NCBI GenBank assembly: GCA_036274675.1
Contig: DASUFE010000122.1
Coordinates: 62,001-126,000, forward strand
Origin: DASUFE01 sp036274675
GTDB lineage: Bacteria; Pseudomonadota; Gammaproteobacteria; HTCC5015
Direction of reading: 5' to 3'
DNA: 64,000 nucleotides
In this document: piece by piece, positions 43,451-51,830 of the stretch
Layout: every line of letters begins with the position of its first letter
Position numbering within the stretch: position 1 is the stretch's first letter
The notes under the pieces: model-generated
Seen by the model: the letters and a program-made list of their open reading frames with translations, nothing else
What the model was told of the DNA's origin: nothing
The model's database searches: none
Program-made: the position numbers and the translations under genes

Positions 43451-45031
43451 CTAGAAGGTGGCCCCGATCACCCAGGGGTTGAATTCATTGTCGCCGTAGC
43501 CGAGCTCCTCGCTCTTGGTTTTTTCGCCCGAAGCCACGCTCAGTACTTTTTTGAAAATCTCCGCTCCGCTTTCCTGCACGGAGTATTCGCCGTCCATAAT
43601 GCCTCCGCAGTTGATATCCATGTCATCGTGCATATGCCTGAAGATCCGGGTGTTCGTCGCGAGCTTGATGCTGGGCACGGGTTTGCAGCCGAAGGCGGAG
43701 CCGCGGCCGGTGGTGAAGCAGACGATGTTGGCGCCCGAGGCGATCTGGCCGGTGGCTGAAACGGGGTCGTAACCGGGGCTGTCCATGAACACGAAGCCCC
43801 TTTCCGTGACAGGCTCGCCGTACTTGTAGACGTCGATCATGTTGGTGGTGCCGCCCTTGGCCTGCGCACCGAGTGATTTTTCCAGGATCGTGGTGAGGCC
43901 GCCCGCCTTGTTGCCGGGTGAGGGGTTGTTATTCAGCTCCTCCGTGCTCTGCGCGTATTTTTTCCACCATTCCAGGCGTTCCATCAGTTTTTCGGCCACT
44001 TGTGGGCTGACCGCGCGCCGCGTCAATAAATGTTCGGCGCCGTAGATTTCCGGTGTCTCCGACAGGATCCCGGTGCCGCCATGGCGCACCAGGATATCGA
44101 TCGCCGCGCCGAGGGCCGGATTGGCGGTGATGCCGGAGAAAGCGTCCGAGCCGCCGCATTGCAGTCCGATCATGATCTCGGATGCAGGCACGGTTTCGCG
44201 GCGGGCTAGGTTCACCTTGGGCAGCATCTCACGGACGATGGCCAGCCCCGCATCGATGGCTTTACGGGTGCCGCCCTGGTCCTGGATGGTGAAGCTGCGG
44301 AACAAATCGGATTCTTTGAGGCCTGCTTCGTGCAGCACTCTCGATATTTGCATCACTTCGCAGCCCAGGCCGACCAGCATCAGGCCGCCGAAATTGGGGT
44401 GCCGGATATAGCCGTGCAGCACGCGCAGGAAAGTTTCATAACCATCGCCGTTCGATTTCATGCCGCAACCGGTGGTATGGACGAAAGAGGCGACGCCGTC
44501 GATGTTGGAGTAATCCCCGGAGGTTTTTAACTGCTGGTTCGCCGTGTTGGCGATTTGTTGCGCGACGGTGGCCGAGCAGTTGACGGTGGTGAGCACGCCG
44601 ATGAAATTACGCGTGCCGACGCCTTGCGTGTGCTGCCGGCGATAACCCTGGAAAGTCGCGCGCTGCGGCAGCGGGACGTACTCGGTGGCTGTGACGTCTT
44701 TACAGAATGCGTGCCGGACCTCGATCTCGCCCAACTCACAGTTATGAGTATGCACATGTTCACCCGCGAGGATATCCGTGCTGGCGATGCCGATGGTCTG
44801 GTTGTACTTGCGTATCTGTTCACCCTTCGCGATAGCTTTGATGGCCAGTTTGTGCATGGCGGGTATCGGCGATTTGACGAGGATGCCCCCATGCTGGGTC
44901 AGGGGTGTGTTTTCAGGCAGTACCGTCTTGGCGATGGCGACATTATCGTCCGGATGCAAATGTACGGTCAGCGCCGCCGGGGCCTTGTCCTTGGCGACGG
45001 TATCGTCTGAATGTTGCTGTACAGTTTGCAT
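43451..45031 (-). CDS. uxaA: Altronate dehydratase
   Basis: 526 residues. An N-terminal SAF domain (about 20-110) is followed by the D-galactarate/altronate dehydratase core, with CSATVAQQIANTA, GLQCGGSDAFSGITANPA and FTTGRGSAFGCKPVPSIKLA. It dehydrates D-altronate to KDG using iron. It is the first gene of the minus-strand uxaA-uxaC pair; a FadR-type site lies 86 nt upstream of its ATG. Confidence 0.94.
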   Translation of the reverse strand: MQTVQQHSDDTVAKDKAPAALTVHLHPDDNVAIAKTVLPENTPLTQHGGILVKSPIPAMHKLAIKAIAKGEQIRKYNQTIGIASTDILAGEHVHTHNCELGEIEVRHAFCKDVTATEYVPLPQRATFQGYRRQHTQGVGTRNFIGVLTTVNCSATVAQQIANTANQQLKTSGDYSNIDGVASFVHTTGCGMKSNGDGYETFLRVLHGYIRHPNFGGLMLVGLGCEVMQISRVLHEAGLKESDLFRSFTIQDQGGTRKAIDAGLAIVREMLPKVNLARRETVPASEIMIGLQCGGSDAFSGITANPALGAAIDILVRHGGTGILSETPEIYGAEHLLTRRAVSPQVAEKLMERLEWWKKYAQSTEELNNNPSPGNKAGGLTTILEKSLGAQAKGGTTNMIDVYKYGEPVTERGFVFMDSPGYDPVSATGQIASGANIVCFTTGRGSAFGCKPVPSIKLATNTRIFRHMHDDMDINCGGIMDGEYSVQESGAEIFKKVLSVASGEKTKSEELGYGDNEFNPWVIGATF

Positions 45032-45117
45032 TCGGCAGTTTGCTCCTGAATCGCCCCCGCGATCCTGTATGTTTACTCTCGACGGCGCTACCCGGCCAGT
45101 GCTTCAAGGTATCATAA

Positions 45118-45131
45118 AATTGGTCAGGCCG
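45118..45131. promoter_or_regulatory. Candidate FadR/UxuR-type operator before uxaA
   Basis: AATTGGTCAGGCCG shares TTGGTCAGGCC with the site at 51702-51718. It lies in the divergent space between uxaA and the GH105 gene, close to uxaA. Confidence 0.55.
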
Positions 45132-45431
45132 CATATCCAATCGCCGGCCTGGGGCAAGTCTAGCATCCGGAGGATATAGTCAGGAATGCCTAAAGTCTGG
45201 TCAGCCCCCTTATTGAACGCGAGTCCGCTGCCCGGTCCGGAAACATACTGTGATAAATGCCTCATTTTTGCTGAAAAATGGGCACTTTAAGAGGACATGC
45301 AAAATCCGGCAGCCATAGGTTACGGCCCGGTCAGATGGATCTCTGGCGATTTTTTCCGGCTTGCAATTGCATCAGGGCTGCTCCAAACTGACCGCCTTGC
45401 AAGCAGGACCGGCCTGAGTTTTTGTTATTCA

Positions 45432-45445
45432 AATTGGTATGACCT
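45432..45445. promoter_or_regulatory. Possible second uronate operator before the GH105 gene
   Basis: AATTGGTATGACCT resembles the E. coli ExuR/UxuR consensus half (AAATTGGTATACC) and the FadR-family pattern TGGTnnnACC. It lies about 50 nt before the GH105 start. Weaker than the other sites. The whole intergenic space 45032-45493 holds no gene. Confidence 0.35.
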
Positions 45446-45493
45446 AGACCCTGCCGGCCCGGCATCAAGAGCCATCGGAATCAAACACGGACA

Positions 45494-48004
45494 ATGCAGC
45501 TGATCCCTATGATATTCCATCGATTATCGACTCCGGCAGCCGGGCAAGCCCACCTGAGGCAGGCGCTGACGCTGGCCGCGGCCCTGACGCTGACCGCCTG
45601 TTCCCCGTCCCGCGAAGAAGGCGCCGTGGCCTGGGGCGAGTTGGTCAACCCCTCCGCTTTCGAGCGCATCAACGAGCCGGTTTATTTCAGCTTCCGCGCT
45701 CTCGGGCTGCATGAGAACAACAGCCAGCCCATCGCCGTACGCGCCGGCGGTAGCGTCCTGCCCGGCCAGATCATCGATTCCGACGGCGACGGCGCAGCGG
45801 ACGGGCTGCTGGCCCTGGCCGATTTCAAGGCCGGCGCGAAGCTGAAAATCAATATCGTGACTGATGCGGATGCGGTACAGGCGGCCTCGGCCGGCCCGAA
45901 GCGCACGCAGGCCGAGCTTTCGCGGAAGACCGGCGGGCAGTGGGAGTGGGACAAGGAACTGAACCACCATAAATACGTCGGCGGCCGATTCGAAAACGTG
46001 CGCCGGTTGACGCCGCCCGCGGAACATACCGACCATTCAGAATTCATCCGCTATGAAGGCCCGGGCATCGAGTCCGACCTGGTGGGTTACCGAATCTATC
46101 TCGACTGGCGCAACGGCTTCGACATTTTCGGCAAGAAAACCCGCGAAATGGCGCTGCAGAACACGGGCCAGGATGGTTTCGAGTCCTATCATCACATGGC
46201 GGATTGGGGAATGGATATCCTGAAAGTCGGCGCTGCCCTGGGCATCGGCGGCTTCGGTTACTGGAACGAGGGAAGCGGCAAGGTCGAGCGCGTATCGCAG
46301 CTCGACGGCTGGGATGCGTCGATCCTCGAGGACGGCAATATTTATTCGGCCTTGAAGATCCGCTACAAGGGCTGGCGGGTCGCCGGCAGGAAGGTGGATC
46401 TCGATGCGCGTCTGTCGATGACCGCCGGCAGCCGGCTGGTGCATGTGAACCTTGAAAGCAGCGAAGAGTTGCCGAATCTCGCGCTCGGCATCGTCAAGCA
46501 TCCGGGCACCGTGCTGCTGACGGGCGATATGAACGTCACCGGCCAGGCCTGGACCTGGATCGCAAGCTGGGGCCGGCAGAGTTTGAGCGGCGACGACGAC
46601 CAGCTCGGCATGGCCATCCTGTTCAGGCGCGAAGCCCTCGACGCGCAGGCCGACGATGGCCTCAATTACCTCGCGGTCGCCGAGCCTTCCAACAAAAAGC
46701 TGGAATACTATTTTCTCGCGGCCTGGGAGCTGGAGCCGGCGGGCATCACCAGTCAGCAGGCGTTCGTAGAGTATTTGAACCGTGAGGCGGAGCGTCTCAC
46801 GATGCCTTCGCGCCGCAGCCTTGACAGCGCGCTGAACGGAACCGTCAAAACCTTCCCGCTCAACGCGCAATCCGCGCTCGATTGGGGCCGGCGGCTGGCG
46901 GACTCCGAATTGCAGACCACGCTGATGTACGCCTACGGCGGTTTCGACGCCATGCGCCGGCGGCCTGCCTACTTCGAATACACCACCGGCCTGCTGGCGC
47001 AGGCCTACGATGATCTCGCGCGCGCCGGCCAGGCCCGGTATGCGAAGGTCGCGGAGCAGGTAATCGGTTCTTTTGTGGCGGATGACGGTACGATACGGAC
47101 CTACGATGAATCCAAGTACAACATGGACAGCATCAATTCAGGCAAGGTGCTGTTACGGCTGTACGAAGCCACTCATCAGGGAAAATACAAAACGGCTGCC
47201 GCTCAGTTGCGGCACCAGCTGCAAAATCATCCGCGGACCGGCGAAGGCGCCTTCTGGCACAAGCAGCGTTATCCTCACCAGTTGTGGCTGGACGGCGTGT
47301 ATATGGGCATGCCTTTCCTCGCGCAGTACGCGGCTCTGTTCGAGAGCGGCGCCGGGCAGGACGCGAGCTTTAAGGAAGCGGTGAATGAGTTCGAGATCGT
47401 GCGTCGGCATCTGCGCGACGCCGGGACCGGCCTGTACTACCATGGCTGGGACGAGAAGCAGCGGCAGGATTGGGCGAACAGGCAGACCGGCCTGTCATCG
47501 CAGTTCTGGTCGCGGGGCCTCGGCTGGTACGCGATGGCGCTGGTCGATGTGCTGGATTACATACCCGGGAATAAAACGGAGTTGCGCAAGCCGCTGCTCG
47601 AAATTATCGCGGAACTGGCGCCCGCCATTGTCAAAGCGCAGGACGGCGCTACGGGACTCTGGTACCAGATCCCGGACCGCCCGGGCGAGCGCGGAAATTA
47701 TCCGGAGTCTTCCGGCAGCGCCATGTTCGTTTATATGCTGGCCAAGGCCGTGAACAAGGGGTATCTGCCGGAATCCTATAAAAAAAACGCTATTAAAGGA
47801 TATGAAGGCATGGTGCGCGGGTTTGTCGAGGCGCATGCGGACGGTTCATTCAGCCTGACCGGCGCCTGCTCGGTTGCCGGCCTGGGCTTCGGCCGCGACG
47901 GCAGCTACCGTTACTATATGAGCGAGCCTATAGTGGACAACGATCCAAAGGCGGTCGGACCTTTTATCATGGCAGGTATACAGGTAAGCCAGTTGTTGCA
48001 ATAA
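45494..48004 (+). CDS. Lipoprotein fusion of DUF4861 and GH105 unsaturated uronyl hydrolase
   Basis: 836 residues. A lipoprotein signal ends LTLTAC (Cys about 36). The first half (about 40-430) looks like DUF4861, a beta-rich domain found beside pectin enzymes. The second half (about 460-830) is GH88/GH105: an (alpha/alpha)6 barrel with the acid LWLDGVYMGMPFLAQY and SRGLGWYAMAL. GH105 enzymes remove unsaturated uronate from pectin fragments, feeding KduI. Anchored in the outer membrane or periplasm. An in-frame ATG at 45509 (MIFHRL) is an alternative start; both are weakly supported. Confidence 0.82.
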   Translation: MQLIPMIFHRLSTPAAGQAHLRQALTLAAALTLTACSPSREEGAVAWGELVNPSAFERINEPVYFSFRALGLHENNSQPIAVRAGGSVLPGQIIDSDGDGAADGLLALADFKAGAKLKINIVTDADAVQAASAGPKRTQAELSRKTGGQWEWDKELNHHKYVGGRFENVRRLTPPAEHTDHSEFIRYEGPGIESDLVGYRIYLDWRNGFDIFGKKTREMALQNTGQDGFESYHHMADWGMDILKVGAALGIGGFGYWNEGSGKVERVSQLDGWDASILEDGNIYSALKIRYKGWRVAGRKVDLDARLSMTAGSRLVHVNLESSEELPNLALGIVKHPGTVLLTGDMNVTGQAWTWIASWGRQSLSGDDDQLGMAILFRREALDAQADDGLNYLAVAEPSNKKLEYYFLAAWELEPAGITSQQAFVEYLNREAERLTMPSRRSLDSALNGTVKTFPLNAQSALDWGRRLADSELQTTLMYAYGGFDAMRRRPAYFEYTTGLLAQAYDDLARAGQARYAKVAEQVIGSFVADDGTIRTYDESKYNMDSINSGKVLLRLYEATHQGKYKTAAAQLRHQLQNHPRTGEGAFWHKQRYPHQLWLDGVYMGMPFLAQYAALFESGAGQDASFKEAVNEFEIVRRHLRDAGTGLYYHGWDEKQRQDWANRQTGLSSQFWSRGLGWYAMALVDVLDYIPGNKTELRKPLLEIIAELAPAIVKAQDGATGLWYQIPDRPGERGNYPESSGSAMFVYMLAKAVNKGYLPESYKKNAIKGYEGMVRGFVEAHADGSFSLTGACSVAGLGFGRDGSYRYYMSEPIVDNDPKAVGPFIMAGIQVSQLLQ

Positions 48005-48364
48005 ATTGATCGCAGAGGAACGCGTCTGGAGATGGTTGAGTTAATTGCTGACGTATCACAAGTCGGACGGCACAATTGGAGCGCACAGAGAAATCTAATC
48101 ATCCACGATAAACACGGGTTTTGAAGATCAAGTCTCTATCCTATGGTTTTCCTTGCTCCGTGTTCTCCGTGCTCTCAGTGGTTTGATTCTTGGGTTGCAG
48201 CCTGGATGAAGCGCAGCGGACAAAATTGCCGGGAGCAATTTTGAACTGCGAAGCAGGCCCGAAGGGCGCGCATCAGGGAAGGTGTGCGTAATCCAGGTAT
48301 TGAATAATAGTTCCCGGATTCCACTTCGTTCCATCCGGGATACAGTTTCAGAACAGGACCGGTT
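48005..48364. other. Gene-free stretch with degenerate repeats before kduI
   Basis: Holds remnants of a CACAGAG element (right half CTCCGTGCTCTCAGTGGTTT ending near 48185). Also a GATGAAGCGCAGCGG phrase at 48206, and a hairpin TCCCGGAT/ATCCGGGA at 48312-48340 directly before the kduI ribosome site. No gene is supported. Confidence 0.6.
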
Positions 48365-49213
48365 ATGACAACAAAATATGATGTGCGTTACGCGGTGCAC
48401 CCCGAGGACTATGCGGGCTACGATACGCAACTGCTGCGCGAGAACTTTCTGGTTTCCGAAATTTTCACGCCGGATGAAATCCGGCTGACTTACACTTTCT
48501 ACGATCGCTTCGTGGTCGGCGGCGCGATGCCGGTGAAGAAGGCGCTGCCGCTGGAGACCATCGACGAATTCAAGGCTGCCTATTTCCTGGAACGCCGCGA
48601 ACTTGGCGTCATCAATGTCGGCGGCAAGGGCAAGGTCAGCGTCGACGGCAAGGCGCACGAACTGGATTACAAGGAAGCGCTCTACGTCGGACGCGGCGCG
48701 AAGAAAGTCGAATTCGCGAGCGTCGATGCCGGCAAACCCGCGAAATTCTATCTGAATTCCACCCCCGCGCACGCCGCCTATCCCACGAAGAAGGTGGGGC
48801 AGCAGGATGCGGAGGTAATGGAATTGGGCGCGCTCGAAACCTCGAACCAGCGCACCATCCGCAAGCTGCTCGTCAGCAGCGTGGTTCAGACCTGCCAGTT
48901 GCAGATGGGCATGACCGAGCTCAAGCCAGGCAGCGTCTGGAACACCATGCCGCCGCACACGCACAGCCGGCGCATGGAAGTCTATTTTTATTTCGCCGTG
49001 CCCGAGAAGCAGGCGGTGTGCCATTTCATGGGTCCTCCCGATGAGACGCGGCATCTTTGGGTATTGAACGAGCAGGCGGTGGTGTCGCCGCCGTGGTCGA
49101 TGCATTGCGGCGCCGGCACCAGCAACTATATTTTCATCTGGGGCATGGCGGGCGAGAACCTCGATTACGACGATATGGACAAGCACACACCCGACCAGTT
49201 GGGAGCGCGTTAA
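48365..49213 (+). CDS. kduI: 5-keto-4-deoxyuronate isomerase
   Basis: 282-residue bicupin. The metal site is TMPPHTHSRRMEVYFYF and WSMHCGAGTSNYIFIW, and the opening YDVRYAVHPEDYAGYDT is typical of KduI. It converts 5-keto-4-deoxyuronate, formed from GH105 products, to 2,5-diketo-3-deoxygluconate. AGGACC precedes the ATG. kduD follows across a CACAGAG repeat. Confidence 0.95.
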   Translation: MTTKYDVRYAVHPEDYAGYDTQLLRENFLVSEIFTPDEIRLTYTFYDRFVVGGAMPVKKALPLETIDEFKAAYFLERRELGVINVGGKGKVSVDGKAHELDYKEALYVGRGAKKVEFASVDAGKPAKFYLNSTPAHAAYPTKKVGQQDAEVMELGALETSNQRTIRKLLVSSVVQTCQLQMGMTELKPGSVWNTMPPHTHSRRMEVYFYFAVPEKQAVCHFMGPPDETRHLWVLNEQAVVSPPWSMHCGAGTSNYIFIWGMAGENLDYDDMDKHTPDQLGAR

Positions 49214-49221
49214 GACGGGAC

Positions 49222-49353
49222 TAACCACAGAGATCACGGAGAGCACTGAGATTGAAGGAATAAATCGCAAATTAAAGGCCGGATTAAATACAAAGCTGAT
49301 CCGGGTCTTTGATAAATTGAATTCCTCTGTGTCCTCCGTGTGCTCCGTGGTTC
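49222..49353. repeat. CACAGAG-type palindromic repeat, copy 4
   Basis: Begins TAACCACAGAGATCACGGAG and ends GTCCTCCGTGTGCTCCGTGGTT, about 130 nt in all with an unrelated centre. It lies between kduI and kduD. Confidence 0.85.
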
Positions 49354-49374
49354 AATTTTTTATTGAGGGAGCTT

Positions 49375-50169
49375 ATGACGCATCCTTTATTTGATTTGAC
49401 CGGCAAACGCGCCCTCGTCACCGGCGCCACGCACGGCCTCGGCATGGCGATGGCCAAGGGGCTTGCAAGCGCGGGCGCGACGCTGATCATCAATGGCCAT
49501 TCCTCCCAGGAAAAAATCAACGCCGCCGTCCAGGAATACAGGAAGGACGGTTACAAGGCGCACGGATATCGGTTTAACGTCACCGACGAAGCGGAAGCGA
49601 CCGCCGCCGTCGAGCGCATTGAGCGGGAAGTGGGACCCATCGATATCCTGGTGAACAACGCCGGCATTATCAAGCGTATGCCGCTGCTTGAGATGGCGCT
49701 CGCCGAATGGCGCGAGGTGATCGAGACCGACCTGACCGGCGTGTTCGTTATGACGAAACCCGTGGCGAAGCGCATGGTGGAGCGCCGGGCCGGCAAGATC
49801 ATCAATATCTGCTCGATGATGAGCGAACTCGGCCGCAACTCGGTCGGTGCTTACGCGGCGGCCAAGGGCGGGCTGAAAATGCTGACCAGGAACATGGCGA
49901 CCGAATGGGCGAAGTACAATCTGCAGGTGAACGGCATCGGACCCGGCTATTTCGCCACCAGCCAGACCGCGCCGATCCGGGTTGACGGGCATCCTTTCAA
50001 CGAATTCATCATCAACCGCACGCCCGCCGGCCGCTGGGGCGACCCGGACGACCTGCGGGGGGCGACCATCTTTCTGGCCTCAAAAGCCAGCGATTTCGTC
50101 ACCGGTCAGATCGTGTACGTCGACGGCGGCATCCTCGCCACCATCGGAAAACCTTCAAACGAGCATTAA
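49375..50169 (+). CDS. kduD: 2-dehydro-3-deoxy-D-gluconate 5-dehydrogenase
   Basis: 264-residue short-chain dehydrogenase: TGATHGLG cofactor loop, NNAG, and the catalytic Ser (ICSMMSE) and YAAAKGG. The ending FVTGQIVYVDGG is canonical. It reduces 2,5-diketo-3-deoxygluconate to KDG. The ATG at 49375 is preferred, with GAGGGAG upstream. Paired with kduI. Confidence 0.92.
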   Translation: MTHPLFDLTGKRALVTGATHGLGMAMAKGLASAGATLIINGHSSQEKINAAVQEYRKDGYKAHGYRFNVTDEAEATAAVERIEREVGPIDILVNNAGIIKRMPLLEMALAEWREVIETDLTGVFVMTKPVAKRMVERRAGKIINICSMMSELGRNSVGAYAAAKGGLKMLTRNMATEWAKYNLQVNGIGPGYFATSQTAPIRVDGHPFNEFIINRTPAGRWGDPDDLRGATIFLASKASDFVTGQIVYVDGGILATIGKPSNEH

Positions 50170-50176
50170 GAAAATA

Positions 50177-50288
50177 TTAACCACAGAGCGCACAGAGTTC
50201 ACAGAGATTAAAAAATTAAGAAGAAAAGAAACAGGACAATTAGGTTCTCTTTTCGTATTTCTCTGTGGACTCTGTGATCTCTGTGGTT
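50177..50288. repeat. CACAGAG-type palindromic repeat, copy 5
   Basis: Left arm TTAACCACAGAGCGCACAGAG and right arm CTCTGTGATCTCTGTGGTT at the ends of about 110 nt. It lies between the convergent kduD and kdgK genes and may help end both transcripts. Confidence 0.9.
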
Positions 50289-50299
50289 GTCTTTCGGGA

Positions 50300-51400
50300 T
50301 TATCGATCCACGCGAGCACCGCCGCCGCCCATGATCTTCTCGACTTCCTTCAACGTCACCATGGTGGTATCGCCCGGCGTGGTCATCGCGAGCGCGCCGT
50401 GCGCGGCGCCATATTCCACCGCCTTGGCCGGATCGCCCGTGGCCATGAAGCCGTAAATCAGGCCCGAGGCGAAGCTGTCGCCGCCGCCGACGCGGTCCAT
50501 GATTTCCAGGTTGGGCCGATGAGTGGCCTGGTGGAATTTGCCATCCATCGAGCAGATGGCGCCCCAGTCGTTGATGGTCGCGCTCTTGACGGCGCGCAAG
50601 GTTGTCGCCGTGACCTTGAAGTTAGGGAATTCCTTGATAGCCTTGCCGATCATTTTCTTGAAGTTCTCGATTTCGAGCGTCACCAGGTTCGAATCGACGC
50701 CTTCCACCTCGAAACCGAGGCAGGCCGTGAAATCTTCTTCGTTGCCGATCATGACATCCACGTATTTGGCGAGGCGCCGGTTCACTTCCTGCGCCTTCTT
50801 CTGGCCGCCGATCGATTTCCACAGCGAGGGGCGGTAGTTCAGATCGTAGGAAATCACGGTGCCGTTTTCCCTGGCGATCTGCATCGCCTCCTCGATCAGG
50901 TCCGCCGTGGTCTCGGACAGCGCCGCGAAGATGCCGCCGGTGTGAAACCAGCGCGCGCCCAGTTTCCCAAAGATGTGCTTCCAGTCGATATCGCCCTTTT
51001 TCAGTTGCGAGGCGGCAGTCAGCCCGCGGTCGGAGCAGCCGACCGCGCCGCGGATGCCGAAGCCGCGCTCGGTGAAATTCAGCCCGTTGCGCACGGCGCG
51101 GCCGATGCCGTCATAGGCCACCCACTTGATAAAGGACGGATCGACGCCGCCCTGCAGGATCAGGTCCTCGACCAGGCGGCCCACGGGGTTGTCGGCGAAG
51201 GCGGTCACGATCGCGGCGCGCATGCCGAAGCAGCGGCGCAGCCCGCGCGCGACGTTATATTCGCCGCCACCCTCCCAGACCTGGAACTGGCGGGTGGTAT
51301 GAATGCGGCCCTCGCCGGGATCCAGACGCAGCATGACCTCGCCCAATGAAACGATATCGTAGCGGCAGCTGTCGGCGGGTTTGATCTTTAAAGCGGACAT
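50300..51400 (-). CDS. kdgK: 2-dehydro-3-deoxygluconokinase
   Basis: 366-residue PfkB-family kinase: GGGEYNVARGL near the sugar site and the anion-hole signature DRVGGGDSFASG near the C-terminus. It phosphorylates KDG, the point where the galacturonate and unsaturated branches meet. No KDPG aldolase gene is in the window. AGGAG precedes the ATG. Divergent from uxaB, sharing a FadR-type site. Confidence 0.9.
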   Translation of the reverse strand: MSALKIKPADSCRYDIVSLGEVMLRLDPGEGRIHTTRQFQVWEGGGEYNVARGLRRCFGMRAAIVTAFADNPVGRLVEDLILQGGVDPSFIKWVAYDGIGRAVRNGLNFTERGFGIRGAVGCSDRGLTAASQLKKGDIDWKHIFGKLGARWFHTGGIFAALSETTADLIEEAMQIARENGTVISYDLNYRPSLWKSIGGQKKAQEVNRRLAKYVDVMIGNEEDFTACLGFEVEGVDSNLVTLEIENFKKMIGKAIKEFPNFKVTATTLRAVKSATINDWGAICSMDGKFHQATHRPNLEIMDRVGGGDSFASGLIYGFMATGDPAKAVEYGAAHGALAMTTPGDTTMVTLKEVEKIMGGGGARVDR

Positions 51401-51830
51401 GGTCTACTCCTGTATTGATGGCTGCGGCGCGGGGGCTGTGTGAGTGACGGCATAATGCCGTTTTTTTGAAGGCTTGGCAGTTCCGCGCTCATGTTTTTTA
51501 TCCTCGGCCGTGGACTGGTGTCGCTGGAATGGGACCAAGGCTGCATCGCGGTTCCCCGGGCAACCCTGATCCATTGTCGAAAATGTGTGAATATTGGCAT
51601 AGCCGCTTTTGTCTTGCAAAATTTAATTATTAAAAATAATTATATTTTTCGAGGCCTTGGAACGATTTTTCTAATTGACAAAGCCTGCCTGTTTTGTCAC
51701 CTTTGGTCAGGCCAATTTGCCCGGCCTCGGCGCGCAGACTTTCCCTGAGGGAAGCGGAGTGGTTGCGACCCGAGCATGCCGGCGGCGTCACAGGCCATGC
51801 AGATAATTCATTTTTAATCGCCGGGACAAC
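51401..51830. other. Divergent regulatory space, kdgK / uxaB
   Basis: About 430 nt with an A/T-rich core near 51615-51680 that probably holds the promoters, and the best FadR-type site at 51702-51718. No gene is supported. Confidence 0.6.
51702..51718. promoter_or_regulatory. Best candidate FadR/UxuR-type operator, kdgK-uxaB
   Basis: TTTGGTCAGGCCAATTT, a near-palindrome with half-sites TTGG and CCAA around TCAGG. The core matches sites before uxaA and the receptor gene. The FadR-type regulator encoded just downstream of uxaB is the likely binder. Confidence 0.6.

Noticed and set aside
49982..51349. 455-codon plus-strand frame across kdgK
   Set aside because: Begins inside kduD in another frame and runs antisense to a clear kinase gene.
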